Below, piece by piece: positions 7,579-16,423 of a stretch of 64,000 nt of DNA. Origin of the DNA: Acidimicrobiia bacterium (GTDB lineage: Bacteria; Actinomycetota; Acidimicrobiia; Spongiisociales; ZC4RG35); the NCBI GenBank assembly GCA_017577575.1, contig PKRG01000001.1:1-64000 (forward strand), in the 5' to 3' direction. The notes below the pieces were generated by a model, which was not told the origin of the DNA, did no database searches, and worked only from the letters and a program-made list of their open reading frames with translations. Positions within the stretch are counted from its first letter, which is position 1; every line of letters begins with the position of its first letter. The position numbers and the translations under genes were made by a program.

Positions 7579-8337
7579 ATGAAGGTCGTCGTTTTGGGCG
7601 GCACGGGGCTGATCGGCTCCAAAGTCGTTGCCATATTGGCCGACCAGGGACACGAGGCCGTCGCCGCTTCCCCCGGCACGGGTGTCGACACCATGACGGG
7701 GGCGGGCCTCGACCGAGCCCTCGACGGCGCCGAAGCCGTCGTCGACGTCACGAACTCGCCCTCGTTCGAGGACTCGGCGGTGAGGGAGTTCTTCGAGAGA
7801 TCGACCCGCAACATCCTCGAGGCCGAGAAACGAGCGAACGTCGGCCACCATGTGGTCCTGTCGGTCGTCGGGACCGATCGGCTTCCCGATAGCGGATACT
7901 TCCGGGCCAAGCAGACCCAGGAAAACCTGATTCGGGATTCGGGCATCCCGTACACGATCGTCCATGCCACCCAGTTCTTCGAGTTCCTCCGCAGGATCAC
8001 CGACGATGCGACACGGGGCGAGACGGTGCGGTTGGCACCCGTGCTGTTCCAGCCGATTTCAGCCGACGACGTCGCCTCAGAGATCGCTCGAGTCGCGGTC
8101 GGCCCGCCCGCGGACGGCATGGTGGAGGTGGCTGGCCCGGACAGATTCCGACTCGACGAGCTCGTCCGAGAACGCCTGAAGACGACCGGTGATCCCCGTC
8201 GGGTCGTCACCGACCTGTCCGCGACCTACTTCGGAGCCGCCCTCGAACCTGGATCGCTGGTTCCCGGCAGCGGCGCCCATTTGGGCTCCATCCGGCTCGC
8301 GGACTGGGACGCCCGCCAAGAGTCGGCGAGAGCCTGA
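7579..8337 (+). CDS. NAD(P)-binding SDR (NmrA/NAD-epimerase-like) protein
   Basis: 252 residues with an N-terminal Rossmann motif GGTGLIGSK (residues 7-15). A YxxxK-like YFRAKQTQE near residue 114 and the pattern SGIPYTIVHATQFFEF are typical of the atypical SDR group containing NmrA and the NAD(P)H azoreductase-like proteins. These act as redox sensors or reductases on small substrates; the exact role is unknown. ATG at 7579 follows GAAAGGGG. It starts 29 bases after the cupin-cyclase gene on the same strand, so it may share its transcript, and it converges with the CoA-transferase, leaving a single base between the two stops. Confidence 0.8.
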   Translation: MKVVVLGGTGLIGSKVVAILADQGHEAVAASPGTGVDTMTGAGLDRALDGAEAVVDVTNSPSFEDSAVREFFERSTRNILEAEKRANVGHHVVLSVVGTDRLPDSGYFRAKQTQENLIRDSGIPYTIVHATQFFEFLRRITDDATRGETVRLAPVLFQPISADDVASEIARVAVGPPADGMVEVAGPDRFRLDELVRERLKTTGDPRRVVTDLSATYFGAALEPGSLVPGSGAHLGSIRLADWDARQESARA

Positions 8338-8338
8338 C

Positions 8339-9877
8339 TCAGAAGGTGAGGCGCATCGGGCCGGCGGAGAAGATGCGGGGATCCATGGTCCGCAGCTCCG
8401 ACGCCACCGCCGGCTCGAAGCCCATGTGGGAGAGCACGTCCTTTTCGGGGTCGATCCCCTCGGCCACCTCCGTCAGGGTCACCACCCCGTCGATCAGCTC
8501 GAACACCGCCCGCTCGGTGATGTACTTCACCTGCTGGCCGCGCTCGCGCGCCATCCGGCCGCTGAAGCTGATCTCGGCGACCTCCTCGACGAACTTGGCG
8601 ACCGAGCCCTCCTTCACGATGTGGAGGCGACCGTCCTCGATCGTCACCTCGAGGCCGCCGGTGGTGAATGTCCCCACGTAGCAGATGCGCGGGGTGTGAG
8701 CGCTGATGTTGGGGAAGCCACCCGGCCCGCGCAGGCGGTCGTCGAACCGATGGACGTTGACGTTGCCCTCCCGGTCGACCTGGGCGAATGAGAGGCTGGC
8801 GATGTCGAGCCCGCCTCCCTCGTAGAAGTCGAACATGTAGGGCTGGTCGATGACGGCCTGGTAGTTGAAGCCGGCACCGCCCTCCATGCCCCCCACCGGG
8901 ACCCCACCGAAGATGCCCTGCTCGACAGTGAGCACCAGGCGGTCGTCGATGCCCTCCTCCCAGGCGATCGCCCCGATGCTCTGGCTGATCCCGAAGCCGA
9001 GGTTGCAGATGTCCCCCGGTCGGAACTCGAGGAGGGCGCGGCGGGCGATCACCTTGCGTACGTCCAGCGGCAGGGCGGCGCCGCCCGTGGCCGGGCGGCG
9101 CATGACTCCGGCGTAGTACGGCGAGTAGTCCGTGTAGTAGGTCTGGGTCTGGTCGGGGTCGAGATAGGCGATGTCGATCAGGGCGCCCGGCACCACCACG
9201 TCGCGGGGGCGAAGGCTCTTGGCCTGGGCGAGTCGTTTGGCCTGGGCGATGACGATCCCTCCCGAGTTGTGGGCGGCCATCGCCATGGCCAGCATCTCGC
9301 CCCGGATGGCTTCGTCCTCCATCGTCAGGTTTCCGTCCTCGTCGATGGTCGAGCCGCGGATCACGGCGACGTCGATCGGGAACGCCTTGAAGAACAGCCA
9401 CTCGCGGCCGTCCAGCTCCACCACCTGGACCAGGTCCTCGGTGGCGGCCCCCTGCTTGCCGCCGGTCTGGCGGGGATCGACGTAGGTGTGGAGGCCGACG
9501 CTGGTGACGAGACCTGGCCGCCCGGCGGCGATCTCCCGGACGAGGAGCGACAGCACGCCCTGAGGGAAGGAGTACGCCTCGATCTGGCCCGCCTTCACCA
9601 GCTCCCCCAGGCGCGGCTCGTTGCCGATGTTGGACCCGATCGTCCGCTTCATCAGGCCGGGCAGGGCCAGCTGGGAGAAGCCCCGGTCGGCGAAGTCGCC
9701 CACTCCGACCACCCGCACGGTGGTCAGGTCACGGGGATGGCCGTCGCGTTGGTAGACCTCGGCCAACGTGTCGATGAAAAGCTGGGGGACGGCGTGACCC
9801 GCTCCGGACCCGCCGATGATGACGGTCGCCCCATCGGCGACCTGGCGGACTGCCTCCTCGACGCTCATCAGACGCAC
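8339..9877 (-). CDS. Acyl-CoA:acetate/3-ketoacid CoA-transferase, alpha and beta domains fused
   Basis: 512 residues, a full-length fused family I CoA-transferase (YdiF/propionate CoA-transferase type). The N-terminal domain has GGSGAGHAVPQ near residue 22. The C-terminal domain holds the catalytic glutamate at 319 in LTVEQGIFGGVPVGG, the residue that forms the glutamyl-CoA intermediate. The enzyme moves CoA between an acyl-CoA and a free acid; the acids are not predictable. GTG at 9877 has GGGAGGAG a few bases upstream; ATG at 9868 is an alternative. A near-perfect LacI-type operator sits 28 bases upstream, which ties its control to the LacI protein encoded at 12292-13341. No membrane segments. 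Confidence 0.9.
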   Translation of the reverse strand: MRLMSVEEAVRQVADGATVIIGGSGAGHAVPQLFIDTLAEVYQRDGHPRDLTTVRVVGVGDFADRGFSQLALPGLMKRTIGSNIGNEPRLGELVKAGQIEAYSFPQGVLSLLVREIAAGRPGLVTSVGLHTYVDPRQTGGKQGAATEDLVQVVELDGREWLFFKAFPIDVAVIRGSTIDEDGNLTMEDEAIRGEMLAMAMAAHNSGGIVIAQAKRLAQAKSLRPRDVVVPGALIDIAYLDPDQTQTYYTDYSPYYAGVMRRPATGGAALPLDVRKVIARRALLEFRPGDICNLGFGISQSIGAIAWEEGIDDRLVLTVEQGIFGGVPVGGMEGGAGFNYQAVIDQPYMFDFYEGGGLDIASLSFAQVDREGNVNVHRFDDRLRGPGGFPNISAHTPRICYVGTFTTGGLEVTIEDGRLHIVKEGSVAKFVEEVAEISFSGRMARERGQQVKYITERAVFELIDGVVTLTEVAEGIDPEKDVLSHMGFEPAVASELRTMDPRIFSAGPMRLTF

Positions 9878-9904
9878 GACCGACTCCTCCCTCGGGCCAT
9901 TGAA

Positions 9905-9922
9905 CCGGCAAACGTTTTCCGG
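9905..9922. promoter_or_regulatory. LacI-family operator upstream of the CoA-transferase
   Basis: CCGGCAAACGTTTTCCGG is an 18-base palindrome with eight of nine pairs matching around the central CG at 9913-9914. This is the standard architecture of LacI/GalR operators (AAACGTTT core). It lies between the hydratase stop (9948) and the CoA-transferase start (9877). The LacI-family gene 2.4 kb away is the only such regulator in the window. Confidence 0.7.
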
Positions 9923-9947
9923 AGCCTACGAGTCGGGCCGCCGCCGT

Positions 9948-10709
9948 TCAAGTCGCGAAGGAGGCCGACACCTCGCCGAGCCGGTCGAACCGGGCGGAGT
10001 AGCCGGCTCCCGGAACCGCCCGGTGATGGCCGGTCAACGATCCCGTGAGCACCACCGCCCCCGGCTCGAGCAGGAGGCCGCGCCCGGCGAGGTGGTCCGC
10101 CAGCCAGGCGATCGCCCGCAGTGGCTCCCCCATCACCAGCGACCCGTCGCCCGTCGCCAGCACTTCTCCGTCCCGGCGCAACTCGACTCCGATCTCGGTG
10201 AGCGGCGTCACCTCGGCGAGGGGCCGGAGCTCCCCCACCACGGCGAAGGTGACCGTCGAGTTGTCGGCCACCCAGTCCACGACGCCCTGGGAATCGACGG
10301 TCCGGTAGTCGATCACCTCCAGCCCGGCGGCCACCCGATGGTCGCCGGCGGCGATGTCTTCGACGGTGGCCCCGGCGGGGATCGTCTCTCCCGCCACGAA
10401 GACCAGCTCGGCTTCCACGAGCGGTGCCACCATCGTGGCGGGGTCGAGCGTCGTCCCGGAGGCGACGACCATGTCGTCGAGCAGGATGCCGACGATCGGC
10501 TCCGATTCCGGCGACGAGGTGAGGCCCATCTTCCAGCCGGCGATCCGCCGACCTGCCGCCAGGCGATGCCCGACGACCATCTCCTGGATGCGGTAGGCGT
10601 CGGCCAGGTCTGTCTGGGGGCGGAGCCGGCTGGGGGCGGTGACCGCCTGGGCCCGCTCCCAGGCGCCCGCCAGCATCTCGGCGAGCTCTTCGATCCCGAT
10701 CTCCGCCAT
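9948..10709 (-). CDS. 2-hydroxypentadienoate hydratase / 4-oxalocrotonate decarboxylase family protein
   Basis: 253 residues of the fumarylacetoacetate-hydrolase-like fold as used in catechol meta-cleavage. Markers are AYRIQEMVVGHRLAAGRR and GWKMGLTS (residues 39-65), PLVEAELVFV with metal-binding glutamates (96-105), and a C-terminal GAVVLTGSLTG. Family members hydrate 2-oxopent-4-enoate or decarboxylate 4-oxalocrotonate; the sequence alone does not separate them. ATG at 10709 shares one base with the stop of the aldehyde dehydrogenase (TGATG), so the pair is co-translated. Hydratase plus semialdehyde dehydrogenase is the usual pairing in aromatic-ring catabolism, but no ring-cleaving dioxygenase is in the window. 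Confidence 0.82.
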   Translation of the reverse strand: MAEIGIEELAEMLAGAWERAQAVTAPSRLRPQTDLADAYRIQEMVVGHRLAAGRRIAGWKMGLTSSPESEPIVGILLDDMVVASGTTLDPATMVAPLVEAELVFVAGETIPAGATVEDIAAGDHRVAAGLEVIDYRTVDSQGVVDWVADNSTVTFAVVGELRPLAEVTPLTEIGVELRRDGEVLATGDGSLVMGEPLRAIAWLADHLAGRGLLLEPGAVVLTGSLTGHHRAVPGAGYSARFDRLGEVSASFAT

Positions 10710-12187
10710 CAGTCGATCCCTGCCCGCTGGAGCCCGCCGGAGTAGTCGATGAACACCGTCTTGATCTCGGTGAACTGCTCGATGGCGGACTTCCCGGATT
10801 CCCGGTGGCCGTTGCCGGTGCTCTTGACCCCGCCGAAGGGCAGGTGGATCTCGCTGCCAATGGTCGGGGCGTTGACGTAGGCGATGCCGGACTCGAACTC
10901 GGCGACCGCGTTCATCGCCCGGGCGACGTTTGTGGTGTAGACGGACGCCGACAGCCCGTAGTCGGTGCCGTTGGCCACCTCGATCGCCTCCTCGTCTCCC
11001 GACACCCGCAGCACGGCCACCGTCGGCCCGAAGATCTCCTCCTGGGCGATGCGCATGTCGGGCGTGACGTGGTCGAAGAGGGTGGGGGCGTAGTAGTAGC
11101 CGCCGTCGAGATCGGCGTCGTCCAGCTTCTTCCCCCCGAGCACCAGCTCGGCGCCTTCGTCGATGCCGATCCGGGTGTAGGAGTGGACCCGGTCGAGCTG
11201 CTTGGGGTTGATGATCGGCCCCACGTTCGTCGCCTCGTCGAGGCCGTCGCCGACCACGAGCTCGCCCATGCGCTTGGCCAGGCGATCGACGAAGTCGTCT
11301 GCGATCTTCTCGTCGACGACGAGCCGGCTGCTCGCCGTGCAACGCTGCCCGGCGGTGGAGAACCCGCCCCAGAGGACGCCGTCGACGGCGGCGTCGACGT
11401 CGGCGTCGTCGAAGACGACGATGGCGTTCTTGCCCCCCATCTCCAGGGAGACGTGCTTGAGGTCGGCGCCGGCGGTGGCGGCGATCCGGCGTCCCACCTC
11501 CTGGGAGCCGGTGAACGAGATCATGTCGACGTCGGGGTGCTCGACGAGGGCCTGGCCGGCGGTGTGGCCGTACCCCGTCACCAGGTTGACGACGCCGGGA
11601 GGCACCCCCGCCTCCTCCAGGATCTCGAACAGCCGCACCGCGCACAGCGGGGTGTCCTCCGCCGGCTTGACCACGACCGTGTTGCCGCAGACGATGGCGG
11701 GGAACAGCTTCCACGCCGGCATCAGCATGGGCAGGTTCCAGGGGGTGATGATGCCGACCACCCCCACCGGCTCCCGGCGGGTCATCGCCATGCGATTGGG
11801 CAGCCCCGAGGGGACGGTGTCGCCGAACATGCGCAGCCCTTCACCGGCCATGTACTTGCCGGAGGTGATCGCTCCGCCCACGTCGTAGCTGGAGTCGACG
11901 AGGGTCTTTCCCATCTCCTGGGTGACCAGGCGGGCCAGCTCGTCCTTTCGATCTTCGAGGATGCGCACCGCCCGTTCCACGATCTCGGCGCGCTTGGGCG
12001 CGGGCGTCCTCCGCCACGCCTTCTGGGCGCGGCGGGCCGTCTGGACGGCGGCGTCGATGTCGCGGGCGTCGCTCGACTGGAACTCGCCGAGCACCTGCGA
12101 AGGGTGCGCCGGGTTGCGGCTCTCGAATCGCTCCCCCGTCACGGAAGGCACCCACTGGCCATCGATGTAGTTCAGGAAGGTGTCCAT
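10709..12187 (-). CDS. NAD(P)-dependent aldehyde dehydrogenase
   Basis: 492 residues, normal length for the ALDH superfamily. The catalytic machinery is complete: Asn151 in TPWNLPM, Glu249 in SLEMGGKN and nucleophile Cys283 in GQRCTASSR. The cofactor-binding FTGSQEVGRRIA is at about 225-236. It oxidises an aldehyde to the acid; the partner hydratase suggests a semialdehyde such as 2-hydroxymuconate semialdehyde or alpha-ketoglutarate semialdehyde, but this is inference. ATG at 12187 has GAGGAGCG upstream. It is divergent from the LacI regulator across 104 bases that hold a weak LacI-like site. Cytoplasmic. Confidence 0.9.
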   Translation of the reverse strand: MDTFLNYIDGQWVPSVTGERFESRNPAHPSQVLGEFQSSDARDIDAAVQTARRAQKAWRRTPAPKRAEIVERAVRILEDRKDELARLVTQEMGKTLVDSSYDVGGAITSGKYMAGEGLRMFGDTVPSGLPNRMAMTRREPVGVVGIITPWNLPMLMPAWKLFPAIVCGNTVVVKPAEDTPLCAVRLFEILEEAGVPPGVVNLVTGYGHTAGQALVEHPDVDMISFTGSQEVGRRIAATAGADLKHVSLEMGGKNAIVVFDDADVDAAVDGVLWGGFSTAGQRCTASSRLVVDEKIADDFVDRLAKRMGELVVGDGLDEATNVGPIINPKQLDRVHSYTRIGIDEGAELVLGGKKLDDADLDGGYYYAPTLFDHVTPDMRIAQEEIFGPTVAVLRVSGDEEAIEVANGTDYGLSASVYTTNVARAMNAVAEFESGIAYVNAPTIGSEIHLPFGGVKSTGNGHRESGKSAIEQFTEIKTVFIDYSGGLQRAGID

Positions 12188-12246
12188 GGCTCGCTCCTCG
12201 ATCCGACGGCGATTTGCCGCCTCTCCGTCCTCAACAGTTCGCGCAC

Positions 12247-12260
12247 GGTAAACGATTTCT
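12247..12260. promoter_or_regulatory. Weak LacI-type site in the ALDH/lacI divergent region
   Basis: GGTAAACGATTTCT carries an AAACGATTT core centred on CG at 12253-12254. Four of seven flanking pairs are symmetrical, so it is much weaker than the operator at 9905-9922. It lies in the intergenic region shared by the ALDH gene and the LacI regulator. TACAGT at 12275-12280 could serve as the -10 of a nearly leaderless lacI transcript, since no ribosome site precedes ATG 12292. Confidence 0.4.
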
Positions 12261-12291
12261 ACGATCGGCGCTACTACAGTCACCCCCACCC

Positions 12292-13341
12292 ATGTCCAAC
12301 CGTCGCACACCGTCGGCTCGGGAGAGGGTTTCGCTGCGCGCAGTGGCTGAGCTGGCCGACGTCTCGGTGGCCACCGTCTCCCGTGTCATGTCCCACTCGT
12401 CTCATCCGGTCGCCGAGGAGACCCGCAAGAGAGTCCTCGAAGCTGCCGAGCGTCTCGGGTTCCAGCCCAATCAGCTGGCGAGGGCTCTGGTCACCGCCCG
12501 ATCCCAGACCGTGGGGGTGATCGTCCACGACATCTCCGACCCCTACTTCGGGGAGTTGGTGAAAGGGCTGGAAGACGAGATCCGTGCCGACGGCTACCGC
12601 CTCTTCGTCGCCAGCTCCGACCGCAACCCCGAGCGGGAGCTCGAGTACCTGCGCGCCTTCGACGCCTACCAGGTCGATGCGCTCGTGTTCGCGGCCAGCG
12701 CCCTCGAGGACGCCGACTATCGGCGCGAGGTGGAGACCCTGGTGGGCAGGTTCGAGTCGCGGGGCGGGATCACCCTCGTTCTCTCGGACCACTTCGCGGC
12801 GGGCCATCGCGTGCAGTTCGACAACCGCGCCGCCACCGCCGCCATGGTCGACTACCTGGTCGACAGGGGTCATCGCCGCATCGGCTTCATCCTCGGCCCG
12901 CCGGACCTGACCGTCTCGAACCACCGCCACGAAGGGTTCCGCCGGGCCCTGGAGCGCCGCAAGCTCTCCTACGATCCCGCTCTCGTGGCCGAAGGGTCCT
13001 TCTCCATCGAGGGCGGCAAGCGGGCGGCGATGCAGATCGTCTCGGCGGGCGAGCCGACGGCGATCTTCGCCTCCAACGACCTGATGGCCATCGGTGCCAT
13101 CCGGGCCCTGCTCGACAACGGATACAGAGTCCCCGAGGACGTCTCGGTGGCCGGCTTCGACGACATGCTGCTGGCCGAGTACGCCCCGGTGCCCCTCACG
13201 ACGGTCCGCGTCCCGACCTACGACATCGGGCGCGAGGGGGCGATCCTGCTGCGCAGGATCCTCGCCGGAGAGGACGTCGAGGACGTCCGGCTCGTCGGCG
13301 AGATCGTCGAGCGGCGATCGGTCGTCGCCCCGCCCGCCTAG
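12292..13341 (+). CDS. LacI/GalR-family transcriptional regulator
   Basis: 349 residues. The N-terminal helix-turn-helix VSLRAVAELADVSVATVSRV (about residues 13-32) and hinge are followed by a periplasmic-binding-protein-like domain (TVGVIVHDISDPYFGELV at about 73-90; IFASNDLMAIGA and SVAGFDDML near 265-290). LacI repressors release DNA when a sugar or small metabolite binds. It is divergent from the ALDH-hydratase pair, and the best operator in the region sits before the CoA-transferase, so these three genes are the likely regulon. The inducer is unknown; since the targets are not sugar genes, it is probably an organic acid or CoA-related intermediate. It converges with the amidase gene. Confidence 0.92.
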   Translation: MSNRRTPSARERVSLRAVAELADVSVATVSRVMSHSSHPVAEETRKRVLEAAERLGFQPNQLARALVTARSQTVGVIVHDISDPYFGELVKGLEDEIRADGYRLFVASSDRNPERELEYLRAFDAYQVDALVFAASALEDADYRREVETLVGRFESRGGITLVLSDHFAAGHRVQFDNRAATAAMVDYLVDRGHRRIGFILGPPDLTVSNHRHEGFRRALERRKLSYDPALVAEGSFSIEGGKRAAMQIVSAGEPTAIFASNDLMAIGAIRALLDNGYRVPEDVSVAGFDDMLLAEYAPVPLTTVRVPTYDIGREGAILLRRILAGEDVEDVRLVGEIVERRSVVAPPA

Positions 13342-13342
13342 C

Positions 13343-14815
13343 TCATCCGATCGGACGGGACGCCGGGATCCGATAGATCTCTGCCCAGGGCCGGGCCTGC
13401 TCGAAAGCGGCCGCCGCCCGCAGCACGTCCACGTCGGCCCGCTGGCGCCCGATGATCTGCATGCCCACCGGCAATCCTCCCGACAGGCCGGCAGGAGCGG
13501 ACGCCGCCGGGTGGCCGGTGAAGTTGGTGAAGTAGGTGAGGCACCAACCGATGAGCGGGTCCACCTCGACGCCTCCTATCTCGGTCGGCCCCCGAGTCTC
13601 GCCGTCGCTCCGGTTGAGCGGGGGCATGCAGGCCAGTGTCGGGGTCACGAGGATCCGATGCTCGGCGAAGACCGCTTGGAGCGCGTCGTAGACCACCGTG
13701 CGTTTCGAGTTGTCGTCGAAGTACTCCATCACCGACATCTGCGCCACGTGGTCGTACCACCGCAGGAACTCGGGCGGGAGATCGGTGCGGTGCTCACCGA
13801 CGATGTCGAGTCCGGCCTGCTTGAGGTTGGCGAACGAGTCGAGGGAGAGGGGCATGATCAGGCGGCACCACAGGTCGGCCAGCTCCCGCTGGTCCAGGTC
13901 GATCGAGATCTCGACTTCGGTGACTTCGGCGCCGCAGTCCTCGAAGGCCCGCACCGCCGCCTCCACCACCTCGCGGACCTCGGGTGCCACCGGGTAGACG
14001 CCGAAGTCGGGCGAGTAGGCGATCTTCCAACCGGAGACGTCCCCGTCGGTGACCGATGCGAAATCGGGGTCGTCGTGGTAGGTGAAGGGGTCTCCGGGGT
14101 GGTATCCGGCGAGCACCTCCATGGCCAGGGCGGCGTCGGCGACGTTGCGGGTGATGGGCCCTTCGTAGATGTAGGGGGTGACGCCGGCGAAGGCGTTGGG
14201 CCGCAGCACGGTCGGCACCCGGCTGGGCGAGGGCTGGAACCCGAAGGTCCCGCACCACGCCGACGGGATCCGGATCGAACCGCCGCCGTCGGTGCCCTCG
14301 GCGAGCGGAACCAGGCCGTCGGCGACGGAGGCGGCGGATCCGCCCGAGGAGCCGCCCGAGTTGCGGGTGACGTCGAAGGGGTTGGACGTCGGCCCGAACA
14401 GGTAGTTGTCGCAGGCTCCCCTATAGCCCATGGCGGGGCTGTTGGTCTTCCCGACGATGATCGCCCCGGCGGCCTCCATGCGCTCGGCCCACACGCAGTA
14501 GGCGTCGAGAGTGAAGTCCTTCATCGCCGGTATGCCCCCGAAGGTGGCGGGCCAGCCCGGCTTGAAGTCGAACAGGTCCTTCATGAGCACCGGCACTCCG
14601 CACAGAGGCCTGACGTCCTCTCCTTTGGCCAGCGCCTCCTGGGCCTGCCTGGCCCGCTCCCGGGCCTCGTCGTAGCCCTTGTAGACCACGGCGTTGAGGC
14701 TGGGGTTCCGCTCTTCGATGCGGTCGATGGTGGCGTCCATCACCTCGACCGGCGACAATTCCCCTCGTCGGATGGCGCGCGCCAGCTCGCCCGCCCCCAT
14801 GTACGCGATTTCCAT
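13343..14815 (-). CDS. Amidase-signature family hydrolase
   Basis: 490 residues. The Ser-cisSer-Lys triad of the amidase signature family is complete: Lys79 in VPVLMKDLFD, the cis-serine in NSGGSSGGSAAS (156/157) and nucleophile Ser180 in TDGGGSIRIPS. Such enzymes hydrolyse amides, including nitrile-derived amides, indoleacetamide, aryl amides and 6-aminohexanoate dimers. The substrate cannot be read from sequence. ATG at 14815 has AAAGGGGCGG before it. It lies downstream of nuoN1 on the same strand, separated by 92 bases with a stem-loop, so it is probably a separate unit. No signal peptide. Confidence 0.9.
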   Translation of the reverse strand: MEIAYMGAGELARAIRRGELSPVEVMDATIDRIEERNPSLNAVVYKGYDEARERARQAQEALAKGEDVRPLCGVPVLMKDLFDFKPGWPATFGGIPAMKDFTLDAYCVWAERMEAAGAIIVGKTNSPAMGYRGACDNYLFGPTSNPFDVTRNSGGSSGGSAASVADGLVPLAEGTDGGGSIRIPSAWCGTFGFQPSPSRVPTVLRPNAFAGVTPYIYEGPITRNVADAALAMEVLAGYHPGDPFTYHDDPDFASVTDGDVSGWKIAYSPDFGVYPVAPEVREVVEAAVRAFEDCGAEVTEVEISIDLDQRELADLWCRLIMPLSLDSFANLKQAGLDIVGEHRTDLPPEFLRWYDHVAQMSVMEYFDDNSKRTVVYDALQAVFAEHRILVTPTLACMPPLNRSDGETRGPTEIGGVEVDPLIGWCLTYFTNFTGHPAASAPAGLSGGLPVGMQIIGRQRADVDVLRAAAAFEQARPWAEIYRIPASRPIG

Positions 14816-14876
14816 GCCCGCCCCTTTCGCTCATCGGCCCGGCCCAGCCGGGACAGGCGGATCATACGATGACGCT

Positions 14877-14895
14877 TCCCGCCGGGACGGCGGGA
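14877..14895 (-). terminator. Stem-loop after the 11-gene nuo operon
   Basis: TCCCGCC and GGCGGGA form a perfect seven-pair stem with a five-base loop, 13 bases past the nuoN1 stop. No T-run follows, so it could be a weak terminator or a 3-prime stabiliser separating nuo from the amidase. Confidence 0.4.
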
Positions 14896-14907
14896 GCCGG
14901 GGGGAGA

Positions 14908-16389
14908 TCAGCCGCCGGCGGCGGTGAGCACCTGGGAGGCGTCGGCGAACACCGTGGCGATGGCGGGGAACATCCCGATGATCACCGTCAGTGCCGTCGT
15001 CAGGCCCAGCGCCAGCGACAGGGAGCCGGCCGGGGCTCGCTGCTCGGGGATCTCGGCCCCTTCGGGCACCGGATCGAGCCACACGGCCTTCACCACACGG
15101 GCGTAGTAGTAGAAGGCGATGACGGTGTTGACGGCGGCGATGATCGCCAGCGCGATCGGCCCCGCCCCGCCCGTCAGGATCACCGAGCGGAACATCACGA
15201 ACTTGGCGAACCAGCCGGCGAGCGGCGGGATGCCGGCGAGAGACAGGAAGAAGACGGCGGCCAGGACCCCCAGACGCGGGTTGTAGCGGCCGAGCCCGGC
15301 CCAGTCGTCGACCTCGCCGCTGCCCGTGGCCCGGGCGCCGGCGATGACGACGGCGAACGCCCCGAGGTTCATGAGGGCGTAGATGGCGATGTAGATGATG
15401 GTCGCCGAGAACCCTTCGGCCAGGTCGGCGTCGGCAACTGCGGCGGCGGCGAACGGGACCAGCATGAAGCCGGCCTGGGCGATGGACGAGTACGCCAGGA
15501 GCCGCACGATGTTGCGCTGGCGCAGCGCGGACAGGTTGGCGACGGTCATCGACAGCGCCGACAGCGCCCACACGGCCGGCGCCCAGATGTCGGCCAGGTC
15601 CGGCAGGGCCAGGTACAAGACGACCAGCATGGCGATGAAGCCGGCGATCTTCGAGTTCACCGACAGGTAGGCGGTGACCGGGGTGGGGGCGCCTTCGTAG
15701 GTGTCGGGCGCCCAGAAGTGGAACGGGACCGCCGAGACCTTGAACCCGAACCCGGCGAAGAGGAACAGGACGGCGAGGACCATCGCCGGTTCCGCGGCGT
15801 GGTCACCGACCACGGCCGCCAGCTCGTCGAAGCCCACCACCCCGGTGAGGCCGAAGAGGAGGGACATGCCGAAGAGCATCATCGCCGTCGACAACACGCC
15901 GAGGATGAAGTACTTGAGCGACGCCTCGTTGGAGCGGATGTCGCCCTTCCTCCACCCGGCCAGCAGGTAGAGGGGGCCGGTGGTCAGCTCGAGCCCGATG
16001 AAGAGGACGATGAGGTCGCGGCCCGACGCCATCACCATCGAGCCGAGCAGCGACGAGAGGATCATCAGGTAGTACTCGCCCTGCCAGTAGCGGTCCGACT
16101 CGATGTACGACACCGACATCAGCAGCACGATGTAGGCGCCGACCAGCAGCAGGCCCTTCAGCGCGAGGGCGAAGCTGTCGACGACGAACGAGCCGTCGAA
16201 CATCGACCGGGTGGAGCCTTCGACGGCCAGGAAGATCAACGGGACGGCCGCCAGGGCGGTGCCGGCCACCGCCAGCGTCGCCACCCAGAACTTCTTGCGA
16301 CGGGGCAGGAAAAGGTCGAGCGAGAGCACCCCCAACAGGGTGACGACGATGACGATCTCCGGCGCCAGGGCGAGGTAATCGATCGTCAC
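14908..16389 (-). CDS. nuoN: NADH-quinone oxidoreductase-like subunit N (complex I cluster 1)
   Basis: 493 residues of an antiporter-like proton-pumping subunit with about 14 membrane helices. Family marks include FIGLELTTGPLYLLAG and the loop VPFHFWAPDTYEGAPTPVTAYLSVNSK, typical of NuoN/NdhB. It sits in the membrane arm and translocates protons as electrons reach quinone. It is the last gene of the first nuo operon. GTG at 16389 is separated from nuoM by 34 bases that consist largely of the heptamer array at 16396-16423. A paralogue is at 34068-35546. Confidence 0.94.
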   Translation of the reverse strand: MTIDYLALAPEIVIVVTLLGVLSLDLFLPRRKKFWVATLAVAGTALAAVPLIFLAVEGSTRSMFDGSFVVDSFALALKGLLLVGAYIVLLMSVSYIESDRYWQGEYYLMILSSLLGSMVMASGRDLIVLFIGLELTTGPLYLLAGWRKGDIRSNEASLKYFILGVLSTAMMLFGMSLLFGLTGVVGFDELAAVVGDHAAEPAMVLAVLFLFAGFGFKVSAVPFHFWAPDTYEGAPTPVTAYLSVNSKIAGFIAMLVVLYLALPDLADIWAPAVWALSALSMTVANLSALRQRNIVRLLAYSSIAQAGFMLVPFAAAAVADADLAEGFSATIIYIAIYALMNLGAFAVVIAGARATGSGEVDDWAGLGRYNPRLGVLAAVFFLSLAGIPPLAGWFAKFVMFRSVILTGGAGPIALAIIAAVNTVIAFYYYARVVKAVWLDPVPEGAEIPEQRAPAGSLSLALGLTTALTVIIGMFPAIATVFADASQVLTAAGG

Positions 16390-16395
16390 TGCTAT

Positions 16396-16423
16396 CGACT
16401 TCCGACTTCCGACTTACGACTGC
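16396..16423. repeat. Heptamer tandem repeat, four units, nuoM1-nuoN1 junction
   Basis: CGACTTC, CGACTTC, CGACTTA and CGACTGC follow each other without gaps. On the minus strand this is the RAGYCGG-type heptamer also found at 51315, 58329, 60348 and 63319. It lies in the short space between nuoM1 and nuoN1. Confidence 0.75.
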
